The translations under genes and the position numbers were made by a program. From Aquirhabdus sp. (GTDB lineage: Bacteria; Pseudomonadota; Gammaproteobacteria; Pseudomonadales; Moraxellaceae), in assembly GCA_030150595.1 (NCBI GenBank), contig JASLFQ010000120.1, positions 1 to 9,275 of the forward strand: 9,275 nucleotides of DNA, written 5' to 3'. Every line of letters starts with the position of its first letter. The stretch's first letter is position 1. Of the stretch, positions 1 through 7,612 are shown one piece after another. The notes beneath the pieces were generated by a model, which worked only from the letters and a program-made list of their open reading frames with translations, searched no databases and was not told the origin of the DNA.

Positions 1-680
<680 letters not shown>

Positions 681-723
681 TTAAAACTGACGATCAAAAT
701 CCGAATGTCAAATCATGTGTGTA

Positions 724-736
724 GCAGCATTGCTGC
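724..736 (-). repeat. Short perfect palindrome in the dnaK leader
   Basis: Read on the minus strand, GCAGCAATGCTGC is a 13-nt perfect inverted repeat (5-bp stem, AAT loop). It sits just downstream of the expected start of the dnaK transcript, early in its roughly 110-nt 5' leader. It has no T run, so it is not a terminator. It could be a small 5' hairpin, a protein-binding site, or chance; the sequence alone cannot decide. Confidence 0.35.
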
Positions 737-748
737 ATGTGCTATTCA

Positions 749-776
749 ATATGCGACTGATGTGCAGATTTTCAAG
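749..776 (-). promoter_or_regulatory. Sigma-32 (heat-shock) type promoter of dnaK
   Basis: On the minus strand the -35 element is CTTGAAA (complement of 770-776), an exact match to the sigma-32 (RpoH) consensus CTTGAAA. After a 13-nt spacer comes TCGCATAT (complement of 749-756), which keeps C, C, A, T and T of the -10 consensus CCCCATNT. Transcription would start near 742, leaving a leader of about 110 nt before the dnaK GTG. Position, orientation, spacing and the known heat-shock regulation of dnaK all agree. grpE carries a similar element with the same spacing. Confidence 0.7.
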
Positions 777-883
777 TCATCACAAAAAATATTCTTAAAA
801 AAACCTCTATATTGAAGATCTTAATCAGGACATTTGAATGATGATATTTAACACCATGCACCACTCAAACGCCCATTTAAACC

Positions 884-1441
884 TTATTGACCCACAGTAA
901 CCATTGCAGGGCGCAGTAAACGGCCTGACAAGCTGTAGCCTTTTTGAAGCACATTAGCGACTTGACCTTCTGGCGTATTTGGATCAATACCGACCGCTTG
1001 ATGTTGTTCTGCATCAAACGCTTGGCCAGCAGGATCAATCACACGAATATGATGCTTTTCTAGCGCTGTTAAGAGCGCCTTATGGGTCAATTGCACACCA
1101 TCTAACAGACCTTGGTTGCTATCCGCTGGCGCAGCCGCAATCGCACGCTCTAAGTTATCAACCACATCCAGTAAACTGCCTGCAAATTTTTCTAAAGCAA
1201 ATTTCTTTGCATTATCCGTTTCACGCTCAACGCGTTTTTGGAAGTTATACATATCGGCATTGGCACGTGCTTGAATATCTTTCACTTGCGCTTCAAGTTC
1301 TGCGATACGTGCTCGTTCTGGAGAAACTTCAACAGAACTATCCTCTATGCCTTCTGCATTTTCAGTAGATGCAATATCCACTTCTGCATTATTTTCTGAT
1401 GCACTACTTTCTGGTGCATCATGGTGTTTCGAGTGAGACAT
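884..1441 (-). CDS. grpE: GrpE, nucleotide exchange factor of DnaK
   Basis: GrpE dimers release ADP from DnaK and so reset the Hsp70 cycle in the cytoplasm. The 185-residue protein has the usual layout. It begins with an acidic, Ser/Asn-rich disordered segment (about 1-40), followed by a long helix/coiled coil (about 41-90). Next is the conserved stretch around FAGSLLDVVDNLERAI (86-101), and last the C-terminal beta domain ending in LQKGYSLSGRLLRPAMVTV (165-183). The frame stays open 35 codons further upstream, but I start at the ATG at 1439-1441. It has a good Shine-Dalgarno AAGAGGT (complement of 1447-1453), gives the normal family length, and the upstream extension would run through the probable promoter. 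The gene precedes dnaK on the same strand with a 254-nt gap, so the two are neighbours with separate promoters rather than a tight operon. Confidence 0.97.
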   Translation of the reverse strand: MSHSKHHDAPESSASENNAEVDIASTENAEGIEDSSVEVSPERARIAELEAQVKDIQARANADMYNFQKRVERETDNAKKFALEKFAGSLLDVVDNLERAIAAAPADSNQGLLDGVQLTHKALLTALEKHHIRVIDPAGQAFDAEQHQAVGIDPNTPEGQVANVLQKGYSLSGRLLRPAMVTVGQ

Positions 1442-1526
1442 AACAGACCTCTTTAATAAATAACGACAATAATAAAAGCAACGAAATAGCGCTGTACGCA
1501 CTCGGTGATATAAAATCATGTGAAAT

Positions 1527-1554
1527 GAATTGGGTTTGATCGCCATAATTCAAG
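1527..1554 (-). promoter_or_regulatory. Sigma-32-like promoter of grpE
   Basis: On the minus strand CTTGAAT (complement of 1548-1554) matches 6 of 7 positions of the sigma-32 -35 consensus. It is followed after 13 nt by CCCAATTC (complement of 1527-1534), a partial match to CCCCATNT. Transcription would start near 1520, about 80 nt before the grpE ATG. Element type and spacer are the same as at dnaK, which supports joint heat-shock control. It also argues against the longer grpE reading frame, whose first codon would fall inside this promoter. Confidence 0.55.
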
Positions 1555-1561
1555 GTAGATA

Positions 1562-1570
1562 TGTGATAAT
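1562..1570 (+). promoter_or_regulatory. Possible extended -10 promoter for the esterase genes
   Basis: TGTGATAAT fits an extended -10 element (TGn followed by GATAAT, 5 of 6 matches to TATAAT). No good -35 hexamer lies 16-18 nt upstream. It lies about 120 nt before the first hydrolase gene and back to back with the grpE promoter. The evidence is weak. A second candidate pair (TTGAAC at 1615, TTTCAT at 1638) is no better. Confidence 0.25.
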
Positions 1571-1690
1571 TCCGACATTGATACCATAAAAAACCAACTC
1601 AGCTCAGTAAAACATTGAACAATTTTCGCCATGTTCCTTTCATGCGAGACATGTTTTAATAGCCCAAATTTGAAATCAGGAGTAAGCGTT

Positions 1691-2788
1691 GTGACTGGAC
1701 TAATCCACAATCTGACCACGCGAGCTGAAAAACTGCAAGGAACCGTAGCGCGCTTAACGATGCGACTACCACCAGTTAGTCAACGTGCTCTTGCCAAAGC
1801 GCTTGGGTTTGATCCAAAACACGCCAATCTCGACTCCCATCTACAAATGTTGATCGTCGCACGCGAACTCATGGGCGGCGGAGATTTAATCGGCACCAAT
1901 CCAGAAAAAAGCCGTCGTCACTTTCGTAAAGAAATGGCTTCCATTGTTGGCAAGCCAACGCCTGTTGAAGCCGTGACAAACTGGGAAATTCCAGTCAATT
2001 TAGCAAAAATTGCGGTTCGTCATTACGCTCCAAAGCGAATAGGTAGTGCAAAAACAGACGGCGACAAACTGCCGTTATTGGTATTTTTCCACGGTGGTGG
2101 TTTTGTGGTCGGTGATTTAGATACACATGACGAACCATGTCGTTTGTTCTGCCAACATGCACAAGTTCAAGTGCTCAGTGTCGCTTATCGCCTTGCCCCA
2201 GAACATCCAGCGCCAACCGCAGTTGAAGATTGTTTAGAAGCACTTAAGTGGGCATATGAACATGCAGCAGATTTAAATATTGATCCGACAAAAATTGCTG
2301 TGGGTGGAGATAGCGCAGGCGGTAATCTTGCCGCTGTCGTCAGCCAACTTGCTGTCGGAAAACCTTATGCCCCTGTTGCACAGTTGCTGATTTATCCTGT
2401 TGTCGATCTTTTAAATAAGTTCCCAACACACGCTACTTATGGTGAAGGCTTATTTCTCGATCAAAGCGACATGGACAATGCAAAGAACGCCTACGTCGCT
2501 CACAGCCAAGTGACATTCTCTGATCCTCGCGTTTCTCCTTTACTAGGAAAGCTCGCAGGATTGCCACCCGCATTATTAGTCACTGCTGAGTTAGATGCTT
2601 TGCGTGATGAAGGCGAAATGTATGCCGTGAAAATGCGCGAAGCAGGTTCACATTGCATTGCGCATCGGATTGAAGGTCAGGGACATGGTTTCATCAATAT
2701 GACCACGATCAACCGTGCCGCGTTTAAATCAACGCGCCGAATTGCGCATGATTTTAGAGCCTTGTTGGATGGGAAACTGGATCGCTAA
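1691..2788 (+). CDS. HSL-family alpha/beta hydrolase (esterase/lipase), tandem copy 1
   Basis: A serine hydrolase of the hormone-sensitive-lipase (family IV) group, likely cleaving carboxyl esters; the substrate is unknown. The oxyanion-hole motif HGGG is at 134-137, the nucleophile elbow GDSAGG carries Ser208, the acid is probably Asp302 (in AELDALRDEGE) and the base His332 (in GQGHGF). The first 110 or so residues form the N-terminal/cap region. There is no signal peptide, so it is probably cytoplasmic or cell-associated. The frame opens at an ATG at 1631, but I choose GTG 1691. It follows AGGAG (1678-1682) by 8 nt, and the homology with the next gene begins here, giving 365 residues. The next gene is a clear paralogue, so this is a tandem duplication; a third gene follows on the same strand. 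It is divergent from grpE. Confidence 0.9.
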   Translation: MTGLIHNLTTRAEKLQGTVARLTMRLPPVSQRALAKALGFDPKHANLDSHLQMLIVARELMGGGDLIGTNPEKSRRHFRKEMASIVGKPTPVEAVTNWEIPVNLAKIAVRHYAPKRIGSAKTDGDKLPLLVFFHGGGFVVGDLDTHDEPCRLFCQHAQVQVLSVAYRLAPEHPAPTAVEDCLEALKWAYEHAADLNIDPTKIAVGGDSAGGNLAAVVSQLAVGKPYAPVAQLLIYPVVDLLNKFPTHATYGEGLFLDQSDMDNAKNAYVAHSQVTFSDPRVSPLLGKLAGLPPALLVTAELDALRDEGEMYAVKMREAGSHCIAHRIEGQGHGFINMTTINRAAFKSTRRIAHDFRALLDGKLDR

Positions 2789-2863
2789 GATGGTCGCGCT
2801 GAATATTGCCCGTTTGCAACTTCAAAACACCTCATTATGAATGAATCATCAGGAGCTGGTGTT

Positions 2864-3961
2864 TTGATAGGTCGCTTCAATAATCTGACTGCACGTCTCG
2901 ATAAACTCAAAGGTATCGCCCTGCGTTTATCGATGAAACTTCCGCCCAACAGTCATCGCGCCATCGCTAAGTCTCTGGGCTTTAATCACGAGCGTTATCC
3001 AGAACTCGATCCGCACATTCAAGTGCTGCTCTCTGTGCGCAAATATATGACTGCCGCAGATAGTCACAATACCAAGCCACATCCAGAAGTCAGTCGCTAC
3101 AGTTTCCGCAGAGACATGGCGGCAATTTCCAACCCAATACCTGTCGCCACGGTGAAAGACTGGGAAATACCAAGTCGTTCTGGCAAGTTAACCGTTCGTC
3201 ATTACACGCCTATCCTGCATGGCGGAGCTGAAAAAGCTCAAGAACCATTACCGCTTTTACTGTTCTTTCATGGCGGTAGTTTTATTGTGGGTGACATCGA
3301 TACGCATGATGACCCTTGCCGTATATTATGCCAACACGGACAAATGCAGGTGCTTAGTGTTGCTTATCGCCTACTCCCAGAACATCCTTCGCCAGCAGCC
3401 ATTGAAGACTGCCTTGATACGCTGAAATGGGCGCACGAACATGCAGCAAGCTTAGGTGCTGACCCGACCAAGATTGCTGTCGGTGGTGATAGCGCTGGGG
3501 GCAATCTCGCTGCCGTGGTTAGTCAACTTGCCGCTGGAAAGCCCTACGCTCCTGCTGCACAGCTTTTGATGTATCCCTCTTTAGACTTGGTCAATGATTA
3601 CCCATCACATCACGCTTTTGGTGAAGGTTTATTTTTATCTCGCGTGGATGTGGAATTCTGTAAGGAACTGCATTTATCTCGCAGTTTATTGCCTTTCAAC
3701 GATCCCCGTGTATCACCCATGTTTGGTAATTTAACAAACCTACCGCCTGCACTCATCGTCACCGCTGCATTCGACAGCCTACGTGACGAAGGCGAGACTT
3801 ACGCGCTCAAAATGCGTGAAGCAGGCTCACATTGCGTTGCTTATCGTGTGGAAGGTCAAGGACATGGCTTTGTGAGCATGGCGACGATCAATCATGCAGC
3901 GTTTAAGGCGACGAGAAGAATTGCACGGGATTTTAGGATGTTGTTAGATGGGTTAAATTAG
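2864..3961 (+). CDS. HSL-family alpha/beta hydrolase (esterase/lipase), tandem copy 2
   Basis: Paralogue of the preceding hydrolase; in the 114-residue core from LPLL to VDL/LDL I count about 90 identical positions. The triad is intact: Ser210 in GDSAGG, Asp304 in AAFDSLRDEGE, His334 in GQGHGF. The oxyanion motif reads HGGS (136-139) instead of HGGG. No signal peptide is visible. An ATG at 2837 would give 374 residues but has no ribosome binding site. TTG 2864 lies 8 nt after AGGAG (2851-2855), exactly the geometry of the GTG start of copy 1, and gives the same length of 365 residues. I therefore prefer TTG; ATG 2837 remains possible. The gene starts about 75 nt after copy 1 with no terminator between, and ends 11 nt before the P-loop gene, so the three are probably co-transcribed. 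Its substrate is unknown. Confidence 0.88.
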   Translation: MIGRFNNLTARLDKLKGIALRLSMKLPPNSHRAIAKSLGFNHERYPELDPHIQVLLSVRKYMTAADSHNTKPHPEVSRYSFRRDMAAISNPIPVATVKDWEIPSRSGKLTVRHYTPILHGGAEKAQEPLPLLLFFHGGSFIVGDIDTHDDPCRILCQHGQMQVLSVAYRLLPEHPSPAAIEDCLDTLKWAHEHAASLGADPTKIAVGGDSAGGNLAAVVSQLAAGKPYAPAAQLLMYPSLDLVNDYPSHHAFGEGLFLSRVDVEFCKELHLSRSLLPFNDPRVSPMFGNLTNLPPALIVTAAFDSLRDEGETYALKMREAGSHCVAYRVEGQGHGFVSMATINHAAFKATRRIARDFRMLLDGLN

Positions 3962-3972
3962 CGGAGAAAAAC

Positions 3973-4458
3973 ATGAAAGAAAATGGAGCGCTGACATTCT
4001 TCTGCGGCAAAATGGGAGCTGGAAAATCAACTAAATCCAAAGAATTAGCACTAGAAAAAAATGCCGTTATCCTTTCTGAAGATGAGTGGTTGTCATCTCT
4101 ATACCCGAACCAAATTACCTCATTCGAAGACTATATAAAGTACTCAGCTCAACTGAAGCCTTTGCTTAAAACTCATGTCCAAAACATGCTGTCAGTAGGC
4201 ACGAATGTCGTCATGGACTTCCCAGCCAATACCAAATCACAGCGTAAATGGCTTTTAGAATTAGCCTCCGAAATCAATGCAAAACATGAGCTCATTTACC
4301 TAGATGTTAGTGACGAAGACTGTATAAAGCAAATCGCACAAAGACGAACCGAGCAACCTGAAAGAGCAGCATTTGATACTGAAGCGATGTTCTACCATGT
4401 CACCAATTTTTTTGAAGAACCTTCTGAAAATGAAGGCTTAATTATTAAAAAGACATAA
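3973..4458 (+). CDS. Small P-loop ATPase/kinase-like protein (AAA_33 type)
   Basis: A 161-residue soluble protein with a Walker A loop, GKMGAGKST (12-20), right at the N-terminus. It is followed by SEDEWL (35-40), a hydrophobic strand ending in Asp (NVVMDFPA, 78-85) and an arginine-rich lid segment around RRTEQPER (124-131). This layout is that of small nucleotide/metabolite kinases and zeta-toxin-like P-loop proteins of the AAA_33 group. The phosphate acceptor cannot be read from the sequence. It follows the second esterase by 11 nt with its own Shine-Dalgarno GGAG (3963-3966), so it is probably translated from the esterase transcript. It reads as somewhat richer in A/T than the esterases, which could mean separate acquisition, but this was judged by eye. 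No antitoxin-sized partner lies next to it. The 25 nt to the convergent tsaC show no terminator hairpin. Confidence 0.75.
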   Translation: MKENGALTFFCGKMGAGKSTKSKELALEKNAVILSEDEWLSSLYPNQITSFEDYIKYSAQLKPLLKTHVQNMLSVGTNVVMDFPANTKSQRKWLLELASEINAKHELIYLDVSDEDCIKQIAQRRTEQPERAAFDTEAMFYHVTNFFEEPSENEGLIIKKT

Positions 4459-4483
4459 CACCACTGCATTCAGCTTCTGTAAG

Positions 4484-5053
4484 TTACCCCCGGAGCACTT
4501 TCCCCGTCCCTACATCCCGAATCACACTCGGCTGAGTCGCGCCACCCGTCTCACCGTCTAAAACAAAAATTTGATCGCAAAAATAAGAACGAACCATCGC
4601 CGCATTTATCGCCGACGGCTCACCACTCGGATTCGCACTCGTCGATACAATTGGTCGTCCAAATGCGCGACACAACGCTTGAGTTTGCACATGCTTGGTC
4701 ACGCGCACAGCGACTTGCTGATGCTCACCTGAAATCCATTTGGGAACATTTGCAGTCAAAGGCACAAGCCAAGTTGTCGCGGGGGCGGTTTCATCAGACC
4801 AAATAGCGATGACCATTTTTCTTTGTTCAGACGTTAACTTCTCAAGATAAGGCTCAACTTGTTCAATATCAGATGCGATCAAAATCAAACCTTTTTCTAC
4901 AGGCCGCTGCTTTAAGCGTAGCAGCTCTAAAACCGCCTGCTCATTCCACGGATCACAACCGAGACCCCAAACCGCTTCTGTGGGATATGCAATCACCTGA
5001 CCCGCTCGCAGTGCGGCAACCGCCAAATCTATCCGCTCATCAATCATCGTCAT
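4484..5053 (-). CDS. tsaC: Threonylcarbamoyl-AMP synthase (TsaC/YrdC/Sua5 family)
   Basis: The family makes threonylcarbamoyl-AMP from threonine, bicarbonate and ATP, the first step of the t6A37 modification of ANN-decoding tRNAs. The 189 residues match the short TsaC/YrdC form and lack the extra Sua5 domain. Visible motifs are AYPTEAVWGLGCD (22-34), KQRPVEKGLILIA (48-60, containing the KxR signature), AVRVT (115-119), STSANPSG (137-144) and PSVIRD (175-180). The usual WPGPxT segment is replaced by WSDETAPATTW (85-95). I start at ATG 5051-5053, whose ATGA overlaps the dprA stop and so suggests translational coupling. A GTG at 5060-5062 and an ATG nine bases inside the gene are alternatives, and none has a strong Shine-Dalgarno. 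It is the last gene of the LysM-dprA-tsaC group and faces the P-loop gene tail to tail. Confidence 0.92.
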   Translation of the reverse strand: MTMIDERIDLAVAALRAGQVIAYPTEAVWGLGCDPWNEQAVLELLRLKQRPVEKGLILIASDIEQVEPYLEKLTSEQRKMVIAIWSDETAPATTWLVPLTANVPKWISGEHQQVAVRVTKHVQTQALCRAFGRPIVSTSANPSGEPSAINAAMVRSYFCDQIFVLDGETGGATQPSVIRDVGTGKVLRG

Positions 5054-6300
5054 ACCCGACACCGCTGATAGAGACCATTCACTTGCGTCACCAATCCTGA
5101 CAGTTCAAGTTCCATCAAAAGCCCCGACAACGTCGCAACATCAATTCCACTCGCCTCAACCAAAGCATCTATGCTCTGCCCAGTCCAGTCCAAATGCACC
5201 ATCAATGGTTGCAAATGTGGCTCTAATGGTTCAGCAGAAGAGACTTGTTGCTCAACTTCGGCACTAGAATTTGCAGAAAACTCATTTGAGAGCAGCGGAT
5301 TACGTGACAGATTCAAATCTTCCAAAATATCTTCAACACTGGTCACCAATCGCGCACCTTCACGGATCAACTGATGACAACCCGCCACTTGCTCATTGGC
5401 AATATGCCCAGGAATCACCAAGACATCACGACCTTGCTCAGCCGCCAATCTCGCAGTGATTAGTGAACCACTTTTCAATGCAGCTTCGACAACCAAAACA
5501 CCCACAGACATACCACTCACAATTCGATTTCGTCTTGGAAAATGATGTGCCAGCGGCTCAGTTTTCGGTAAAAATTCGGTAAGAACCAAGCCACCTTCAG
5601 CAACAATCTGATCGTACAACGTCTGATGCGCTGTCGGATAACACATATCAATACCCGTACCCAACACCGCAATCGTCCGCCCACCACCCGCTGCAAGCGC
5701 ACCACGATGACAGTCCGCATCGATGCCTTGCGCTAAACCACTACTAATCCAAACTCCTGATTGCGCCAAACTTTTTGCAAACTCAAATGCAATTTTTCGG
5801 GCACTTGGCGAAGGCTTACGTGTACCCACCATCGCCAATTGTGGCTGGTGTAAACACTGAACATTGCCACGATAAAAAAGAAATGGTGGTGCGTCATCAA
5901 TTTTCATGAGTAGTGAGGGATATTCTGGCATTTGTTCAAACAGCAGCTGGAAATCGCCACGCTCTAAGGCGGATAGTGTCTGATCAAAGTGCTGATATGT
6001 TGTGCCACGCTCATGCCAGCTTTTAAGACGTTTAATGTGACTCGCATGCAATGCAAGCGACTTCCAATCATCGACCGACGCGTGAATCGCATGTTCAGCA
6101 TTGCCAAAATGAGCAATCAAGCCGCGCCAAGTCACAATTGAATGATTGACCAAATGCCACAAGGCCAGCTCATTGAGCCAGCCTTGGGAAGATTTCTTAG
6201 AAATAGGGGATGATATTGAGTAGTTCAAATCAGCTTGCTTTGCGGCATCATTTACTGACTCGTTTAAACCAAAATCATCAGCAAATAGCGCCAGCGTCAT
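5050..6300 (-). CDS. dprA: DNA-processing protein DprA (Smf)
   Basis: DprA binds incoming single-stranded DNA during natural transformation and loads RecA on it, in the cytoplasm. The Rossmann-fold core is complete: MVGTRKPSP (157-165), ISSGLAQGIDADCHRGAL (185-202), VLGTGIDMCYP (212-222), FPRRNRIVSGMS (254-265), SGSLITARLAAEQGR (277-291) and VIPG (295-298). A helical N-terminal domain spans about 41-100. A winged-helix C-terminal domain (about 365-414) follows a Ser/Glu-rich linker (about 332-362). At 416 residues it is rather long, mainly because of a roughly 40-residue N-terminal lead of no recognisable family. The ATG at 6298-6300 has only a weak AGAG upstream, and I find no better in-frame start. 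The gene lies 28 nt after the LysM gene and overlaps tsaC by 4 nt, consistent with one operon. Its presence is compatible with natural competence, common in Acinetobacter. Confidence 0.96.
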   Translation of the reverse strand: MTLALFADDFGLNESVNDAAKQADLNYSISSPISKKSSQGWLNELALWHLVNHSIVTWRGLIAHFGNAEHAIHASVDDWKSLALHASHIKRLKSWHERGTTYQHFDQTLSALERGDFQLLFEQMPEYPSLLMKIDDAPPFLFYRGNVQCLHQPQLAMVGTRKPSPSARKIAFEFAKSLAQSGVWISSGLAQGIDADCHRGALAAGGGRTIAVLGTGIDMCYPTAHQTLYDQIVAEGGLVLTEFLPKTEPLAHHFPRRNRIVSGMSVGVLVVEAALKSGSLITARLAAEQGRDVLVIPGHIANEQVAGCHQLIREGARLVTSVEDILEDLNLSRNPLLSNEFSANSSAEVEQQVSSAEPLEPHLQPLMVHLDWTGQSIDALVEASGIDVATLSGLLMELELSGLVTQVNGLYQRCRV

Positions 6301-6328
6301 CTCTTACTCTATTGTCTAACTACAGATC

Positions 6329-7453
6329 TTAATCAGCTGTCGGAACTACTGGTGGACGCAATTCATCACCAACGTTAATTGCACCTTTAGATTCTAGAAC
6401 AATCGCATAGCTCAGTTTCTTAAACGTACGGAAAACCATGGCCAATCCAGCACGCTCACTTGGCAGACGAACTTGTTTGCCATCATGACTATCCACGACT
6501 AGAGCACCACGACGATAAACCGCAAAGACTTGACCGACTTGTACACCTTCACGCTCACCACGGTTGATTGCAATCGTACTATTCGTTGCCGCATTCTCTA
6601 GGCCATCCATAACCCGAATCAAACGACCTGGAGCGACATTTTCAGAGTTTGTAGGATAAAAAATACCAGGATCATGCATCACTTCCTCTGGCATAACCTT
6701 GTCGCCTTCACGCACTTCTTGCTGCACAGTTTCCGTCAACTCAACTGTAGAAACATCATCATTTACCGCAGTAGCTGTACCACGCGCAATAAGACGTGCT
6801 TCTGAGCCCAAAATTTCTTTGGTTTCTGGATCAATAAACGGCACACCTGCACGATAGATTCCATAACTATCACCCACAACTAAGCGCCCACCGCGTACAT
6901 ATACAGGATCTCCAGCAGCTGCAAGTACATGGTGCTCATTGGTTGCCAATACATAAGGGGAGTTTTTCAACGTATCGGCACTCACGACACTACCATTAAT
7001 CAACCAAGTTTTAATCTTATTTAAAGGAATCGCTGGTACTGCCGCATCAAGTGGCTGCGTACGAACCTCAGGTTCCAATTTAACAACATTATTTTCTAAA
7101 TCATCTGCGGGCGCGTTCATGCGGCGCTCTACACCCACACAGCCATCGCCTGAGTCTACGCCAACCACTTTATGCCCATGAATATTACAAAGAATCAGAC
7201 GATCACCTGGATAAATCCAATGCGGGTTTTTGACCTGTGGATTGACTGCCCAAATTTCCTTCCAGCGCCACGCGTCTTTTAGGTATTTACCTGAAATATC
7301 CCAAAGCGTATCGCCTCTCTTCACGATATAGGTATCAGGCGCATCCGCACGAACGGCGGGTGGTGGATTATTGGTTGCTGAAGCAAGGATTGGCATGCCA
7401 AGACCCAAAGTCATGGCCAACACTAACGTGGTCATCCGATTTTTTTTATGCAT
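6329..7453 (-). CDS. Secreted LysM-domain protein
   Basis: A 374-residue exported protein with one LysM module, which binds N-acetylglucosamine polymers such as peptidoglycan, so it probably sits in the periplasm at the cell wall. From the chosen start, a signal peptide is clear: MHKKNR, a hydrophobic run (about 7-23) and an ASA cleavage site at 24-26. The LysM domain is at 41-88 (TYIVKRGDTLWDIS through YPGDRLIL). Two cysteines (89 and 105) close behind it could form a disulphide. The remaining 260 or so residues form a conserved-looking, beta-rich region without a catalytic motif I recognise. The frame is open to 7570, but those starts would put about 30-39 residues before the signal peptide. 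I therefore choose ATG 7451-7453, although its Shine-Dalgarno is poor; ATG 7541-7543 has a better AGGG. It leads the group with dprA and tsaC. Confidence 0.87.
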   Translation of the reverse strand: MHKKNRMTTLVLAMTLGLGMPILASATNNPPPAVRADAPDTYIVKRGDTLWDISGKYLKDAWRWKEIWAVNPQVKNPHWIYPGDRLILCNIHGHKVVGVDSGDGCVGVERRMNAPADDLENNVVKLEPEVRTQPLDAAVPAIPLNKIKTWLINGSVVSADTLKNSPYVLATNEHHVLAAAGDPVYVRGGRLVVGDSYGIYRAGVPFIDPETKEILGSEARLIARGTATAVNDDVSTVELTETVQQEVREGDKVMPEEVMHDPGIFYPTNSENVAPGRLIRVMDGLENAATNSTIAINRGEREGVQVGQVFAVYRRGALVVDSHDGKQVRLPSERAGLAMVFRTFKKLSYAIVLESKGAINVGDELRPPVVPTAD

Positions 7454-7575
7454 GGTCTGCTCGCTTAGAGGCGTCAAATGGTCTGAAACGACTTGTGAAT
7501 TCTGTAAATTGTGCTGCATGCATTTAGACATAGACACGCTCATTATCATTTCCCTAATATAATGGATCACACGTT

Positions 7576-7591
7576 CAGGCTATACTGCCTG
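7576..7591. repeat. Inverted repeat CAGGC-n6-GCCTG upstream of the LysM gene
   Basis: CAGGC TATACT GCCTG is a perfect 5-bp inverted repeat with a 6-nt centre, located just upstream of the open LysM frame on the minus strand. There is no T run, so it is not a terminator. It could be an operator for a dimeric regulator or simply chance. Confidence 0.35.
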
Positions 7592-7612
7592 TCTGTCCCC
7601 TGTTGGCATTTA

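Noticed and set aside
786..808. T-rich stretches after grpE on the minus strand (complement of A runs at 786-789 and 798-803) as a grpE terminator.
   Set aside because: No stem with adequate pairing precedes them, so read-through from grpE into dnaK remains possible.
979..1368. A 129-codon open frame on the plus strand opposite grpE, and similar frames opposite dnaK (177-497), tsaC, dprA and the LysM gene.
   Set aside because: All are antisense or out of frame to well-identified genes, have no family motifs, and have no fitting ribosome binding sites.
3973..4458. The P-loop gene as a zeta-type toxin of a toxin-antitoxin or defence system.
   Set aside because: No small antitoxin gene lies beside it, the 11-nt gap to the esterase leaves no room, and the fold is shared by many metabolite kinases.
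4459..4483. Bidirectional terminator between the P-loop gene and the convergent tsaC.
   Set aside because: The 25 nt contain no inverted repeat and no T run on either strand.
816..6336. The 13-mer AGATCTTAATCAG occurs at 816-828 and again at 6324-6336.
   Set aside because: The second copy spans the LysM stop codon, AGATCT is itself palindromic, the two sites have no matching context, and no third full copy exists. Chance is the simplest reading.
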